Positions 10,156 to 17,656 of a DNA stretch of 64,000 nt are shown one piece after another. The first letter of the stretch is position 1. Every line of letters starts with the position of its first letter. Position numbers and translations under genes: made by a program. The DNA is from DASYRM01 sp036004405 (GTDB lineage: Bacteria; Acidobacteriota; Vicinamibacteria; Vicinamibacterales; UBA2999): the NCBI GenBank assembly GCA_036004405.1, contig DASYRM010000020.1, positions 17,200-81,199 of the forward strand, written 5' to 3'. The notes under the pieces were generated by a model. The model saw nothing but the letters and a program-made list of their open reading frames with translations, did not search any database and had not been told where the DNA came from.

Positions 10156-10977
10156 ATGGCCTCGTTCGATCTCGACGCCTACCTGGGGCGCCTCGGCACG
10201 AGCCTACGTAGAGGCGAACCTTCAGGTTCGCCTGCCATCGCCAGCATTGCGGCGCTCATGCGCGCGCACATGGCCGCCATCCCGTTCGAGAACCTCGACG
10301 TGCTGCTCGGGCGGGGCGTGCGCATCGATCTCGACAGCGTCGCCGCCAAGCTCGTGACCGCCCGCCGCGGCGGCTACTGCTTCGAGCACGGCACGCTGTT
10401 CCAGGCAGCGCTGCGCGCGCTCGGCGTCGAGGCCACGGCGCACGCGGCGCGGGTGCTGCTGGTGGCGCCGAAGGCCGAAGCGCCGCGCACGCACATGTTC
10501 CTCACCATCGTCGACGGCGGCACCACCTGGGTGCTCGACCCCGGGTTCGGCGGTCCGGGACCGATCGTGCCGGTCCCGCTCATCGAAGGGCAGGAGGCGC
10601 GCCACGGCCACGACGTTCACCGGCTCGTTCGCCGCGATGGTGAATGGGTCCTGGAAGGAATGATCAAGGGCGCGATGACGCCGCTGTGGACGTCGTCGCT
10701 CGAGCCGCAGTTCCCGGTGGATTTCGCGCTGGCCAACCACTACGTGTCGACGTTTCACGAGTCGCCGTTCGCGACGCGGCTGATGATTCGCGCGCTGACA
10801 CCGGAAGGTCGCGTGTCGGCGATGAACCGCCAGGTCACCGTGAAGTGTGGCAACGTGAACGAGACCTACCAGCTGCCGGACCGCGCCGCGCTGCGCAGGC
10901 TGGTCGCCGGGCACTTCGGGTTCGACCTGCCCGAGATCGACCGCCTGCGGGTGCCGTCCGTGCCCGAGTGGACCTGA
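10156..10977 (+). CDS. Arylamine N-acetyltransferase
   Basis: Transfers acetyl from acetyl-CoA to arylamines or hydrazines. The catalytic triad is visible: Cys75 in RRGGYCFE, His113 in RTHMFL and Asp128 in LDPGFG. The length (273 aa) is normal. Residues 17-27 (LRRGEPSGSPA) are encoded by a perfect 10-bp palindrome related to the dispersed repeats. They sit where the family has only a short loop before the MRAH.AAIPFENLD helix, so they look like an in-frame insertion. The deacylase gene starts on the base after its stop codon. Confidence 0.92.
   Translation: MASFDLDAYLGRLGTSLRRGEPSGSPAIASIAALMRAHMAAIPFENLDVLLGRGVRIDLDSVAAKLVTARRGGYCFEHGTLFQAALRALGVEATAHAARVLLVAPKAEAPRTHMFLTIVDGGTTWVLDPGFGGPGPIVPVPLIEGQEARHGHDVHRLVRRDGEWVLEGMIKGAMTPLWTSSLEPQFPVDFALANHYVSTFHESPFATRLMIRALTPEGRVSAMNRQVTVKCGNVNETYQLPDRAALRRLVAGHFGFDLPEIDRLRVPSVPEWT
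10204..10236. repeat. In-frame palindromic repeat in the acetyltransferase gene
   Basis: CTACGTAG is followed by AGGCGAACCT (10212-10221), the loop TC and AGGTTCGCCT (10224-10233). The same CTACGTAG/GTACGTAG lead precedes the palindrome at 36361-36398. The family A elements carry a related TACGTAG or TACGTGG lead, so they share design. Confidence 0.8.
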
Positions 10978-11445
10978 ATGTCCGCCACGCCGGCCGTCCA
11001 TTTCCTGCGCAAGCACGCCGTCGCCTTCACGGAGCACCCGTATCGCTACGAGGAGCACGGCGGCACCCGCGTGTCGTCGCGCGAGCTCGGCGTGGACGAG
11101 CACGCGGTGATCAAGACGCTGGTGATGCAGGACGAGGCGAAGAAGCCGCTGCTGGTGCTGATGCACGGCGATCGCGAGGTGTCCACCAAGCAGCTCGCGA
11201 GGCAGATTGATCGCAAGACGGTGGAACCGTGCGACCCCGACGTCGCCGAGCGGCACACCGGCTACGCCGTCGGCGGCACGTCGCCATTCGGCACCCGCAA
11301 GCCGCTTCCGGTCTACGTCGAGCGTACGGTGCTCGATCTCGATCGCATCTACATCAACGGTGGACGTCGCGGGCTCCTCGTCGCGATTGCCCCCGCTGAA
11401 CTCGTCCGCGTGCTCCGTGCAGTGCCCGTCGAGTCGGCGCTCTGA
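10978..11445 (+). CDS. ybaK: YbaK/EbsC-family aminoacyl-tRNA deacylase
   Basis: A protein of 155 aa that hydrolyses mischarged aminoacyl-tRNA, typically Cys-tRNA(Pro). Family signatures: the N-terminal VHFLRKHAVAFTEHPYRY, the conserved core IKTLVMQ with LVLMHGDREVSTKQLAR, the Gly-rich GYAVGGTSPFGTRKPLPVY, and INGGRRGLLVAIAP near the end. The start ATG directly abuts the TGA of the acetyltransferase gene, so the two are cotranscribed and probably coupled. The exact tRNA substrate is inferred from the family. Confidence 0.9.
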   Translation: MSATPAVHFLRKHAVAFTEHPYRYEEHGGTRVSSRELGVDEHAVIKTLVMQDEAKKPLLVLMHGDREVSTKQLARQIDRKTVEPCDPDVAERHTGYAVGGTSPFGTRKPLPVYVERTVLDLDRIYINGGRRGLLVAIAPAELVRVLRAVPVESAL

Positions 11446-11612
11446 GCGGGCGGCACAAGAAGTAGCCCTTACACACCGATCGCCTGGCCTGCGCGCTCGA
11501 CCGTTGCCGACGGCTGAGCGCCCATCTCGTTGACCCGTCAGCGCCTACCCGTCGCGGCACAGTCTCTGCACTCTTTTCCTGAGCAGGGCGCAACCTGAAC
11601 GGAGGGAGAGCA

Positions 11613-12179
11613 ATGAAGAGATTGATTCCAACCTGTGCGATCGCGGCGGCGCTCGCCGTCGGCGTGCACGCGCAGGACAGCACCAGCACGACGCGGACGC
11701 AGATCAAGGCCGACGACGCGAAAGCGATTACGGCCACCGGCTGTCTCGTCGCGGGTCTCGTGCCTGGCTCCTTCGCGCTCCGCGGCGGCACGATCGCGCG
11801 CGGCGACGAGGTGACGAGCACGACGCGGACGAAGACCGACACCGATCGCGACGAATCCCGCGTGCGCAGCGAAACACGGACCAAGGCCGAAGGTGATCAC
11901 GATCGCGTGGGCGCGGGCGCCGTGGTGCTCTACGATCTGACGCCGCGAGCCGGCGTGGATCTGGCGACGCACGTCGGCCAGCAGGTGCAGATCACCGCGA
12001 TCAGGTTCGATCGCGGGAAGGGCGATTCGGACGTCAAGATCAAGGAAGACACCAAGGTCGATAACGACCGCGCCCCGGACACGAAGTCGAAGAGCGAATC
12101 GAAGATCACGGTCGATCGTGGCAACGGCCCGCGACTCAACGTGATCTCGGTGAAGTCGCTCGGCCAGAGCTGCACGTAA
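11613..12179 (+). CDS. Exported protein of unknown function
   Basis: A protein of 188 aa with a signal peptide (CAIAAALAVGVHAQ) and a strong ribosome site (GGAGGGAGAG). The mature protein is rich in Thr, Asp, Lys and Arg, with repeated segments such as TSTTRTQIKADD and TSTTRTKTDTDRD, and has a Cys near each end (TGCLV, GQSCT). The segment LATHVGQQVQITA is like the OB-fold part of small secreted proteins. I do not assign a function. A strong hairpin follows it. Confidence 0.7.
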   Translation: MKRLIPTCAIAAALAVGVHAQDSTSTTRTQIKADDAKAITATGCLVAGLVPGSFALRGGTIARGDEVTSTTRTKTDTDRDESRVRSETRTKAEGDHDRVGAGAVVLYDLTPRAGVDLATHVGQQVQITAIRFDRGKGDSDVKIKEDTKVDNDRAPDTKSKSESKITVDRGNGPRLNVISVKSLGQSCT

Positions 12180-12199
12180 GCTCACGCCTCTCGCCCGAG

Positions 12200-12235
12200 C
12201 GATGGCGGCCCGGAGTCACTCCTGGGCCGCCATCG
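12200..12235 (+). terminator. Strong hairpin downstream of the exported protein
   Basis: CGATGGCGGCCC (12200-12211) pairs with GGGCCGCCATCG (12224-12235), and the loop has a further GGAG/CTCC pairing. It lies 20 nt after the stop codon. No T-run follows, so it is called terminator-like from position and stability. The rest of 12236-12431 shows nothing I can identify. Confidence 0.6.
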
Positions 12236-12431
12236 TCGTGTACGGGCGCGGGCGTGAACCGCTTGGTCTCTCGCCCCGTCTTAGGAGGCAACCGAGTCGA
12301 CGACCCGGGAGTAGGGCGGGACGGCGCCGCGCGGCAACGCGTCGTCGTCCCTGGTCGCAACCCGCAAGCAGACTGCGGACTGGATTCCCCCCAGTATAGG
12401 GGATGACCAGCCTCGCATCGGGAGGCTGGCC

Positions 12432-12863
12432 GTGTGGACTGCCGAGGCAGTACTCGTGTGTGCGCTCACGCTGCTCGGCCGCAGCGAAAGTTCGTTCCCA
12501 CCCATTCAATTCGTGAGCGGCCTGCCCGCCGACGTCTCGGTCGAGGCCGAAGGGTTCACGCGCGTCAACGATCGGCACATCTACCTGCTCACCGCCAGCC
12601 CCCTCTTCCAACGCCTGCAGCGGGGCGCCAACCTCTGCGGAGAGCTGGCGGCGGTGCGCAAGCTCGCCAGCGTGCTCGTGCACGAAGAAGCGCACGTCGT
12701 GCGAGGGGCGAGCGAGAGCGAGGCCTATGCGGCGCAGTTGACCGCGCTCGCCGCGCTGGGCGCCGGGCCAGGCAACGTGCTCTATACCGAGGTGGGGCTG
12801 TCGATGCGGCGCGCGCTGTCGCGCGACCACCCCAAGCCGGTCCGCATCATGGTCGTGCGGTAG
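12432..12863 (+). CDS. Putative small metalloprotease-like protein (HEEAH)
   Basis: A protein of 143 aa starting at GTG, with a hydrophobic N-terminus that could be a signal peptide or membrane anchor. It carries HEEAH at residues 84-88, matching the HExxH zinc-binding motif, in a helix context (LASVLVHEEAHVVRGASESEAY). Glu95 or Glu97 lies close downstream as a possible third ligand. This resembles a minimal gluzincin active site, but the protein is shorter than known peptidases, so activity is an inference. Confidence 0.5.
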   Translation: MWTAEAVLVCALTLLGRSESSFPPIQFVSGLPADVSVEAEGFTRVNDRHIYLLTASPLFQRLQRGANLCGELAAVRKLASVLVHEEAHVVRGASESEAYAAQLTALAALGAGPGNVLYTEVGLSMRRALSRDHPKPVRIMVVR

Positions 12864-12887
12864 CGGCGGCGCCGCCTCGCGCAAGCC

Positions 12888-12944
12888 GCCCGCCCGAAGG
12901 GCGGGCAATTGGACACCGCCCGAGCGAGGCGTAGCCTCGCTCGG
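12888..12944. repeat. Two perfect hairpins in an intergenic region
   Basis: GCCCGCCC/GGGCGGGC with loop GAA (12888-12906), and an 11-bp stem CCGAGCGAGGC/GCCTCGCTCGG with loop GTA (12920-12944). Both lie between two same-strand genes. They resemble the dispersed palindromes of the window in having short loops and perfect stems, and they may also act as terminators. Confidence 0.65.
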
Positions 12945-12974
12945 AGTAAGCTTCTGGCGTCTCAGGAGGCGCCC

Positions 12975-13568
12975 ATGAAGCTCGCCGCTCTGCTCTTCTT
13001 CGTCGTATTTGCCGTGATGCTGGCGGCGCCTCTGCCCGCGCAGCAGCCGCCGCCGGCCGGTGCCGCGCCAGCAGGGCCAGCCTTTACGTTGACCATCGGC
13101 GCCTGGCCGGACGGCGACGACATCCCGCTGAAGTACACGCAGGCGGTGCCGATGCCGGTGTCGCCCGCGCTGGCGTGGACCAACGTGCCCGCTGGCACGC
13201 GCAGCTTCGTGCTGCACTTCCACGACCCCGACGTGTCGATCAACAAGACGTCGAACGATCAGGTGCACTGGCTGGTGTGGGGCATTCCCGGCAGCGCGAC
13301 GGGGTTTACCGAGAACATGCCGCAGGGCGCGCAGCTGCCCGACGGCAGCCGGCAGATCAGCGCCTCCGGTCAGATCTACCGCGGCCCTGGCGCCAGAGCC
13401 GCCGGGCCGAAGCACCACTACACCTTCGAGATCTACGCACTCGACGCCACCATCGACGTGCCGCCCGGCGCCAACGAGCAGGAGACGCGCACGGCGGTGT
13501 TTGCCGCCATGCAGGGGCACATCCTCGGCAAGGCGGTCTACGCCGGCCTCTTCAAGCGGCCCCAATAG
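12975..13568 (+). CDS. PEBP/YbhB-YbcL family secreted protein
   Basis: A phosphatidylethanolamine-binding-protein fold of 197 aa with a signal peptide (LLFFVVFAVMLAAPLPAQ). Family motifs are present: PALAWTNVPAGTRSFVLHFHDPD (with the DPD ligand-site residues), VHWLVWGIP and GPKHHYTFEIYALD. The ATG at 12975 follows CAGGAGGC; a longer in-frame start is unlikely. Bacterial members bind small ligands, and the ligand here is unknown. Its stop TAG is the first base triplet of a tandem micro-repeat. Confidence 0.88.
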   Translation: MKLAALLFFVVFAVMLAAPLPAQQPPPAGAAPAGPAFTLTIGAWPDGDDIPLKYTQAVPMPVSPALAWTNVPAGTRSFVLHFHDPDVSINKTSNDQVHWLVWGIPGSATGFTENMPQGAQLPDGSRQISASGQIYRGPGARAAGPKHHYTFEIYALDATIDVPPGANEQETRTAVFAAMQGHILGKAVYAGLFKRPQ

Positions 13569-13627
13569 GCAGAGTAGGCGGAGAGGGCAGAGAAGGCGGA
13601 GTGGGCGGAGTGGGCGGTGTGGGCGGA
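13566..13627. repeat. Tandem GGCRGAG micro-repeat bridging two genes
   Basis: About six 9-nt units (TAGGCAGAG, TAGGCGGAG, AGGGCAGAG, AAGGCGGAG, then TGGGCGGAG types). The first unit contains the PEBP stop codon. The last units encode the GTG start region and the VGGVGGVGG leader of the next gene. It is the same family as 2189-2230. Confidence 0.8.
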
Positions 13628-15073
13628 GCAGGGCTGTCGCGGCGCACGCTTCTGCGTCGCGGCGCGTGGGCGCTCGGTGCGGCCGCATGGGTGACGGGAC
13701 ACGCGGCCGACGTGAGCCCGGTGATGGCCGCGCTCAGCGACTACATGGCCGCGGCCAAGGATCGCGCGTTGCCCGGCGCCATCGTCGAGCACACGGTCCA
13801 CCACGTCCTCGACACCGTGGCCGCCATGATCTCCGGCGCCGAGCTTCCTCCGGGCCGTGCCGCGCTGGCCCTGGCGCGAGCGGAGGCTGGGCGGCCGGTC
13901 GCGACGGTCGTGGCATCGAGCACGGTGACCGGCGCCGTGGATGCGGCCCTCGTCAACGGCGTGCTCGCGCATTCGGACGAGACCGACGATTCGCACAGCG
14001 CATCGCAGTCGCACCCGGGCGCCTCGGTGGTGCCCGCGGCGCTGGCGATGGGCGAGACCGTCGGCGTCAGCGGCCGGCACTATCTGCGCGCGGTCGCACT
14101 CGGCTACGACGTCGGCACCCGCATGACCATCGCGCTCGGCGGTTCGGCCTTCCGTGACTCGACGCGTCGCAGCACGCACGCCTACGCCGGTACGTTCGGT
14201 TCGGCGGCGGCGGCCGGCTGCGCGGCCGGGCTCGATGCGCAGCGCATGCGCTGGCTGCTCGACTACGCGTCGCAGCAGGCGGGCGGCTACGCGGTGTGGG
14301 GCCGCGACACCGATCACATCGAGAAGGGCTTCGTCTTCGGCGGCATGCCGGCGCGCAACGGGGTGACCGCGGCGCTTCTGGTCCGCGCCGGCTGGAACGG
14401 CGTGGACGACGTGTTCTCGGGCGAAGACGACTTCTTTCGCGTGAACGCTCCGGCGGGGGACCGCTCGGCGCTGGTGGCCCGGCTCGGCGAACGCTTCGAG
14501 ATCGCCAGCACCGACATCAAGAAGTGGACGGTGGGCACGCCCATCCAGGCGCCGCTCGACGCGTTGGAGAACATTCGAAAGCGCCGTCCGTTTACCGCCG
14601 CCGACGTGAAGTCGGTCGCCGTCCGCCTGGCGCCATCGGTCGGCTCGGTGGTGGACAACCGCGACATGCCCGACATCTGCCTGCAGCACATGATGACGGT
14701 GATGCTCCTCGACGGCACCGCGTCGTTTGCGGCCGCGCACGACAAGCCGCGCATGAAGGACGCGGCGGTGCTGGAGCAGCGGCAGAAGGTGCGCTACGTG
14801 CCGGACGAGACGCTGGCGAAACTGCTGCCCGTGCGCGTGGCGATCGTGGAGGTGACGCTCGCCGACGGCACACAGCTGAGCGACCGCGTGGAGGCCGTGC
14901 GCGGCACGCCGCGCAACCCGATGTCGCGCGCCGAGATCGTGGACAAGGCGCGCGATCTCATCGGCCCGGTGCTCGGCGCCAGCCGGGCGGCGGCGCTGAT
15001 TGACGCGCTGCTCGCGCTCGATACGCTGCCAGACGTGCGAAGCCTGCGGCCACTGCTGCAGAGGCAGGCCTGA
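13601..15073 (+). CDS. MmgE/PrpD family protein with Tat signal
   Basis: A probable dehydratase/isomerase of the MmgE/PrpD (2-methylcitrate dehydratase-like) superfamily, about 490 aa. Family features are HSDETDDSHSASQSHPGAS (a His/Asp-rich helix near the active site), GYDVGTRM and the C-terminal alpha/beta domain. A twin-arginine signal (SRRTLLRRGAWALGAAA) suggests export, which is unusual for the family. The start is uncertain: GTG at 13601, 13610 or 13619, all built from the tandem repeat. The stop TGA sits in the loop of a palindrome (15064-15081). The substrate is unknown. Confidence 0.85.
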   Translation: MGGVGGVGGAGLSRRTLLRRGAWALGAAAWVTGHAADVSPVMAALSDYMAAAKDRALPGAIVEHTVHHVLDTVAAMISGAELPPGRAALALARAEAGRPVATVVASSTVTGAVDAALVNGVLAHSDETDDSHSASQSHPGASVVPAALAMGETVGVSGRHYLRAVALGYDVGTRMTIALGGSAFRDSTRRSTHAYAGTFGSAAAAGCAAGLDAQRMRWLLDYASQQAGGYAVWGRDTDHIEKGFVFGGMPARNGVTAALLVRAGWNGVDDVFSGEDDFFRVNAPAGDRSALVARLGERFEIASTDIKKWTVGTPIQAPLDALENIRKRRPFTAADVKSVAVRLAPSVGSVVDNRDMPDICLQHMMTVMLLDGTASFAAAHDKPRMKDAAVLEQRQKVRYVPDETLAKLLPVRVAIVEVTLADGTQLSDRVEAVRGTPRNPMSRAEIVDKARDLIGPVLGASRAAALIDALLALDTLPDVRSLRPLLQRQA

Positions 15074-15118
15074 AGGCCTGCAGCCACGTACGTGGGGGCC
15101 GCCTTCAGGCGGCCCGTC
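15064..15118. repeat. Two dispersed palindromes between convergent genes
   Basis: GCAGGCCT/AGGCCTGC (15064-15081) carries the TGA stop of the MmgE/PrpD gene in its loop. A full family A copy (15089-15118, TACGTGG plus the GGGCCGCC/GGCGGCCC stem) ends in GTC, which overlaps the stop codon (TGA, minus strand) of the next gene. One element closes each of the two convergent genes. Confidence 0.85.
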
Positions 15119-16160
15119 AATCGATCTTGATCCGCCGGCGGAACTGCTGGTTCTCGTTGCAGACGAATTCGATCGGCTCCTCGTCGGCCATGATGCGCTG
15201 GTCGATGCGCACCGTCCACGGCCTGGTGTACGCCTTGGCGTCCTCGAGCGTCGTGTCGATGATCAAGTGGCCGAACGTGGGCCGCTTGATGCGCTCGGTG
15301 AATTTGGCCTGCTGACTGTACGGGCTGCCGTTCACGTCGAGCCAGCCGTCGAACGGGCTGTCCTCGGCGCCGCGCAGGTTGTTGGTCTCGACCACCAGCG
15401 TGTCGCCTTCCCAATGACCCACCGAGTAGCCGTACCACCAGGGCTGCGGATCGCCCTGCTTCGGCAGCGGGCGGCCGTCGAGATAGATGTGCCGCAATCC
15501 GTAGTTGGCCTCGTACTCGATGAGGATCAGCTGCTTGGTCTGGACGATCTTCCGCGGCTGCGGCTGCTGGTGGAACTGCAGGAACCCCATGGGGAAGCAG
15601 TTGGCGTCCGGGTTGTCTTTCGCCTTGTCCACTTCGAAGCGCTGCTTGCGGATGCCCAGCGCCCACGGTGTGTAGGGAAGTCCGCCCTCGATGTTCGCGC
15701 CGGCCTCGAAGAACGTCGCCAGGGGCGGACCCGTCGGGTCGAACGGAAAGGGAGCGGTGGTGGGCTCGAGCGACACGCCGCCGCGGCCGCGCCCCGCCCC
15801 GACGCCATCCCCCGGCTGCCCGCCCGGAATGCCGCCTGGTGCGCCCGGCGCCCCCGGCGCGCCCTCGCGCCCTTCTGGTGGCGGCCCTCCCGGCCGGCCC
15901 GCCTGCCCCCCGGGCCCGGCCGCTCCCCGGCCGCGTCCTCGCCCGGGCGGCGCGCTGTTAGCGCGCTGCCACACGCCCGTGAAATCGATCTTGCCGTCGG
16001 CGGTGCGGCGCGGCGGCGCGTCGTAGTTCACCCCGCCCTGCGCGGTGCGGGGAATCGACGCGTCCCGGAACTTGGGCCATTGGGCCGCCAGCGACACGGA
16101 ACCGGCCACAATGACGAGGACGGCGCCTAGTGAGGCGGCAATCGAAGTGGGTCTGCTCAT
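15117..16160 (-). CDS. Secreted protein of the RTADGK-DFTGVW family
   Basis: A protein of about 347 aa with a signal peptide (ASLGAVLVIVAGSVSLAAQ). The mature N-terminus carries PPRRTADGKIDFTGVWQR, the signature of a paralogous family in this window (also 42278, 43412 and more distantly 49466 and 50259). A glycine/proline-rich linker follows at about residues 75-130 (a GRGRG type region, then GAPGAPGAPGG). The C-terminal domain has the conserved WWYGYSVGHWEGDTLVVET and TERIKRPTFGHL. The start ATG at 16160 is chosen over 16196 because the signal peptide begins there. Function unknown. Confidence 0.75.
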   Translation of the reverse strand: MSRPTSIAASLGAVLVIVAGSVSLAAQWPKFRDASIPRTAQGGVNYDAPPRRTADGKIDFTGVWQRANSAPPGRGRGRGAAGPGGQAGRPGGPPPEGREGAPGAPGAPGGIPGGQPGDGVGAGRGRGGVSLEPTTAPFPFDPTGPPLATFFEAGANIEGGLPYTPWALGIRKQRFEVDKAKDNPDANCFPMGFLQFHQQPQPRKIVQTKQLILIEYEANYGLRHIYLDGRPLPKQGDPQPWWYGYSVGHWEGDTLVVETNNLRGAEDSPFDGWLDVNGSPYSQQAKFTERIKRPTFGHLIIDTTLEDAKAYTRPWTVRIDQRIMADEEPIEFVCNENQQFRRRIKID

Positions 16161-16206
16161 CTCGCCATCGTATACGACGGCGAAAGGCGGGCCCATTACC
16201 GTGCGG

Positions 16207-16413
16207 TCAGCGCTTCTTGGCCGAGAGGCTCGCCGCGCCGATGCGCTTCCGCGGCACCTTCGCGCCCTTCTCGCGGGCTTCGCTGAGCCCGATGGCGATC
16301 GCCTGCTTGCGGCTCTTCACCGTGCGGCCGGACCCGCTTGTGAGCGTGCCCTTCTTCTTTCGATGCATCGCCGACTTCACCGACTTCGACGCCGAGCGTC
16401 CGTACTTGGCCAC
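16207..16413 (-). CDS. DUF6496 family small basic protein
   Basis: A protein of 68 aa, very rich in Lys, Arg and Ser. It follows the DUF6496 pattern closely: MAKYGRSASKSVKSAMHRKK, then GTLTSGSGRTVKSRKQAIAI and GLSEAREKGAKVP. Members are common in soil bacteria. The charge suggests nucleic-acid association, but no function is established to my knowledge. The gene stands alone between same-strand neighbours. Confidence 0.8.
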   Translation of the reverse strand: MAKYGRSASKSVKSAMHRKKKGTLTSGSGRTVKSRKQAIAIGLSEAREKGAKVPRKRIGAASLSAKKR

Positions 16414-16426
16414 GGCTCACCCTCGT

Positions 16427-16612
16427 TCAAGTGGATGACACTGCCGCCACCGCGACCACGAGCCCGAACAGATCTCGTATGAGACTGCTCTTCGAGCGGC
16501 GCGCGACCAGAAACAGGAGGAGCGCCCAGACAACAACCGCGACGGCGTCATACAACGTCAGCGCGGTGGTGGAAAAGAGGGCGTTGGGTCGGCCGTCGGA
16601 AAGGATGGGCAT
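16427..16612 (-). CDS. Possible small membrane protein
   Basis: An open frame of 61 aa 13 nt upstream of the DUF6496 gene on the same strand, with two hydrophobic stretches (LYDAVAVVVWALLLFLVA and LFGLVVAVAAV). I see no ribosome binding site at the ATG at 16612 and recognise no family. If it is not real, 16414-16819 is a gap in which I see no other feature. Confidence 0.35.
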   Translation of the reverse strand: MPILSDGRPNALFSTTALTLYDAVAVVVWALLLFLVARRSKSSLIRDLFGLVVAVAAVSST

Positions 16613-16819
16613 AGGGCAATCGAGCCGTGGCCGCGGTGTGCGGCACCCCGCTCGGGGCAAAGTGAATGCCAATCGCGTCGCGCCAAATGCCGGTCACGCG
16701 GAAAGCGCGGGCTTGCGGTGCGGAAGTCTTTGCAGCCCGCCGCCGCAAGAGTTTCAAGCGCACGTGGCATGTCGCGTGCTTGCTCCAACGTGCGTCCCCG
16801 CACGCGACAGGACATCGAC

Positions 16820-17503
16820 ATGCAGGCAGAAACCGCGCACCTTTCCTCCACGGGCCGCACCACACACGAGCTCGAGCGATGGGCCGGCGTGGCGATGTCG
16901 TCGGCTGTGGTGGCCTATGGGCTGAGCCGGCGTTCGCTCTCAGGCGTCGCCATGGCCGCGGCCGCGGCGCCGTTGGCGTACCGCGGTGCGACCGGCGTGT
17001 GGCCAGGTTTCTCGAACGGCTCGGCCGACACCCGCACCTCGCTCGCCGGCAACCGCGGCGTTCACGTGCGCGAGGCGATCTGGCTGGAGGTTCCGCTCGA
17101 AACCGCCTACGCCTTCTGGCGCCGACTCGACAACCTGCCGCGTTTCATGAGCCATCTCAGGGATGTCAGGGACCTTGGCGGCGGACGGTCGCACTGGGTG
17201 GCGGACGGACCAGCCGGTGTGCCGGTGGAGTGGGACGCTGAAATCATCAACGAGGTCCCCAACAAGGTCATCGGGTGGCGATCGATTCCGGGATCGGACA
17301 TCGCCACGGCCGGCTCGGTCCATTTCTCCACGACGCATCACGGGCGCAGCACCCACCTCTCGGTGAACCTCCAGTACGCCGCGCCTGGCGGCCGCGCGGC
17401 CCGGATGCTCGCGTACGCCCTGGGACGCGACCCGGCTCATATGATTCGCGAGGACCTGCAGCAGGTGAAACAGCTGCTCGAGGTGAGATTCCGCGCGCGG
17501 TGA
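16820..17503 (+). CDS. DUF2892-SRPBCC fusion protein
   Basis: A protein of 227 aa. The N-terminal part (ERWAGVAMSSAVVAYGLSRR, then MAAAAAPLAYRGATGVWP) has two short membrane-active helices, as in DUF2892. The rest is an SRPBCC/cyclase-dehydrase domain with VREAIWLEVPLETAYAFWR, LPRFMSHL and the matching strand order to the final amphipathic helix (MIREDLQQVKQLLE). Such fusions are common in stress-related loci of soil bacteria. Ligand and role are unknown. The start at 16820 is preferred over an in-frame ATG at 16718 because the sequence between lacks coding character. Confidence 0.8.
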   Translation: MQAETAHLSSTGRTTHELERWAGVAMSSAVVAYGLSRRSLSGVAMAAAAAPLAYRGATGVWPGFSNGSADTRTSLAGNRGVHVREAIWLEVPLETAYAFWRRLDNLPRFMSHLRDVRDLGGGRSHWVADGPAGVPVEWDAEIINEVPNKVIGWRSIPGSDIATAGSVHFSTTHHGRSTHLSVNLQYAAPGGRAARMLAYALGRDPAHMIREDLQQVKQLLEVRFRAR

Positions 17504-17521
17504 AAGGGCCTACCGCGACAG

Positions 17522-17587
17522 CCGCAGGGTTGTGGAGGGCGCCGAGTGCCGGGCGTCATGCTCGGCGACAGCGACTCAACCCTGCGG
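17522..17587 (+). other. Nested inverted-repeat structure upstream of the FAD/Rieske gene
   Basis: Outer arms CCGCAGGGTTG (17522-17532) and CAACCCTGCGG (17577-17587) pair perfectly. They enclose an inner stem CGCCGAG (17540-17546)/CTCGGCG (17561-17567). It starts 18 nt after one gene and ends 69 nt before the next. It may be a terminator, an attenuator or another mobile palindrome; nothing decides among these. Confidence 0.5.
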
Positions 17588-17656
17588 GTGCAATCGGGGT
17601 GCCCGCAGAGACGTTCGGATGATCGCGCGTGGCAGCCTGCTTGCTTCGTCGAGGGC

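Noticed and set aside
13566..13627. Tandem repeats considered as a CRISPR fragment
   Set aside because: Units of 9 nt with no spacers of constant length and no cas genes nearby.
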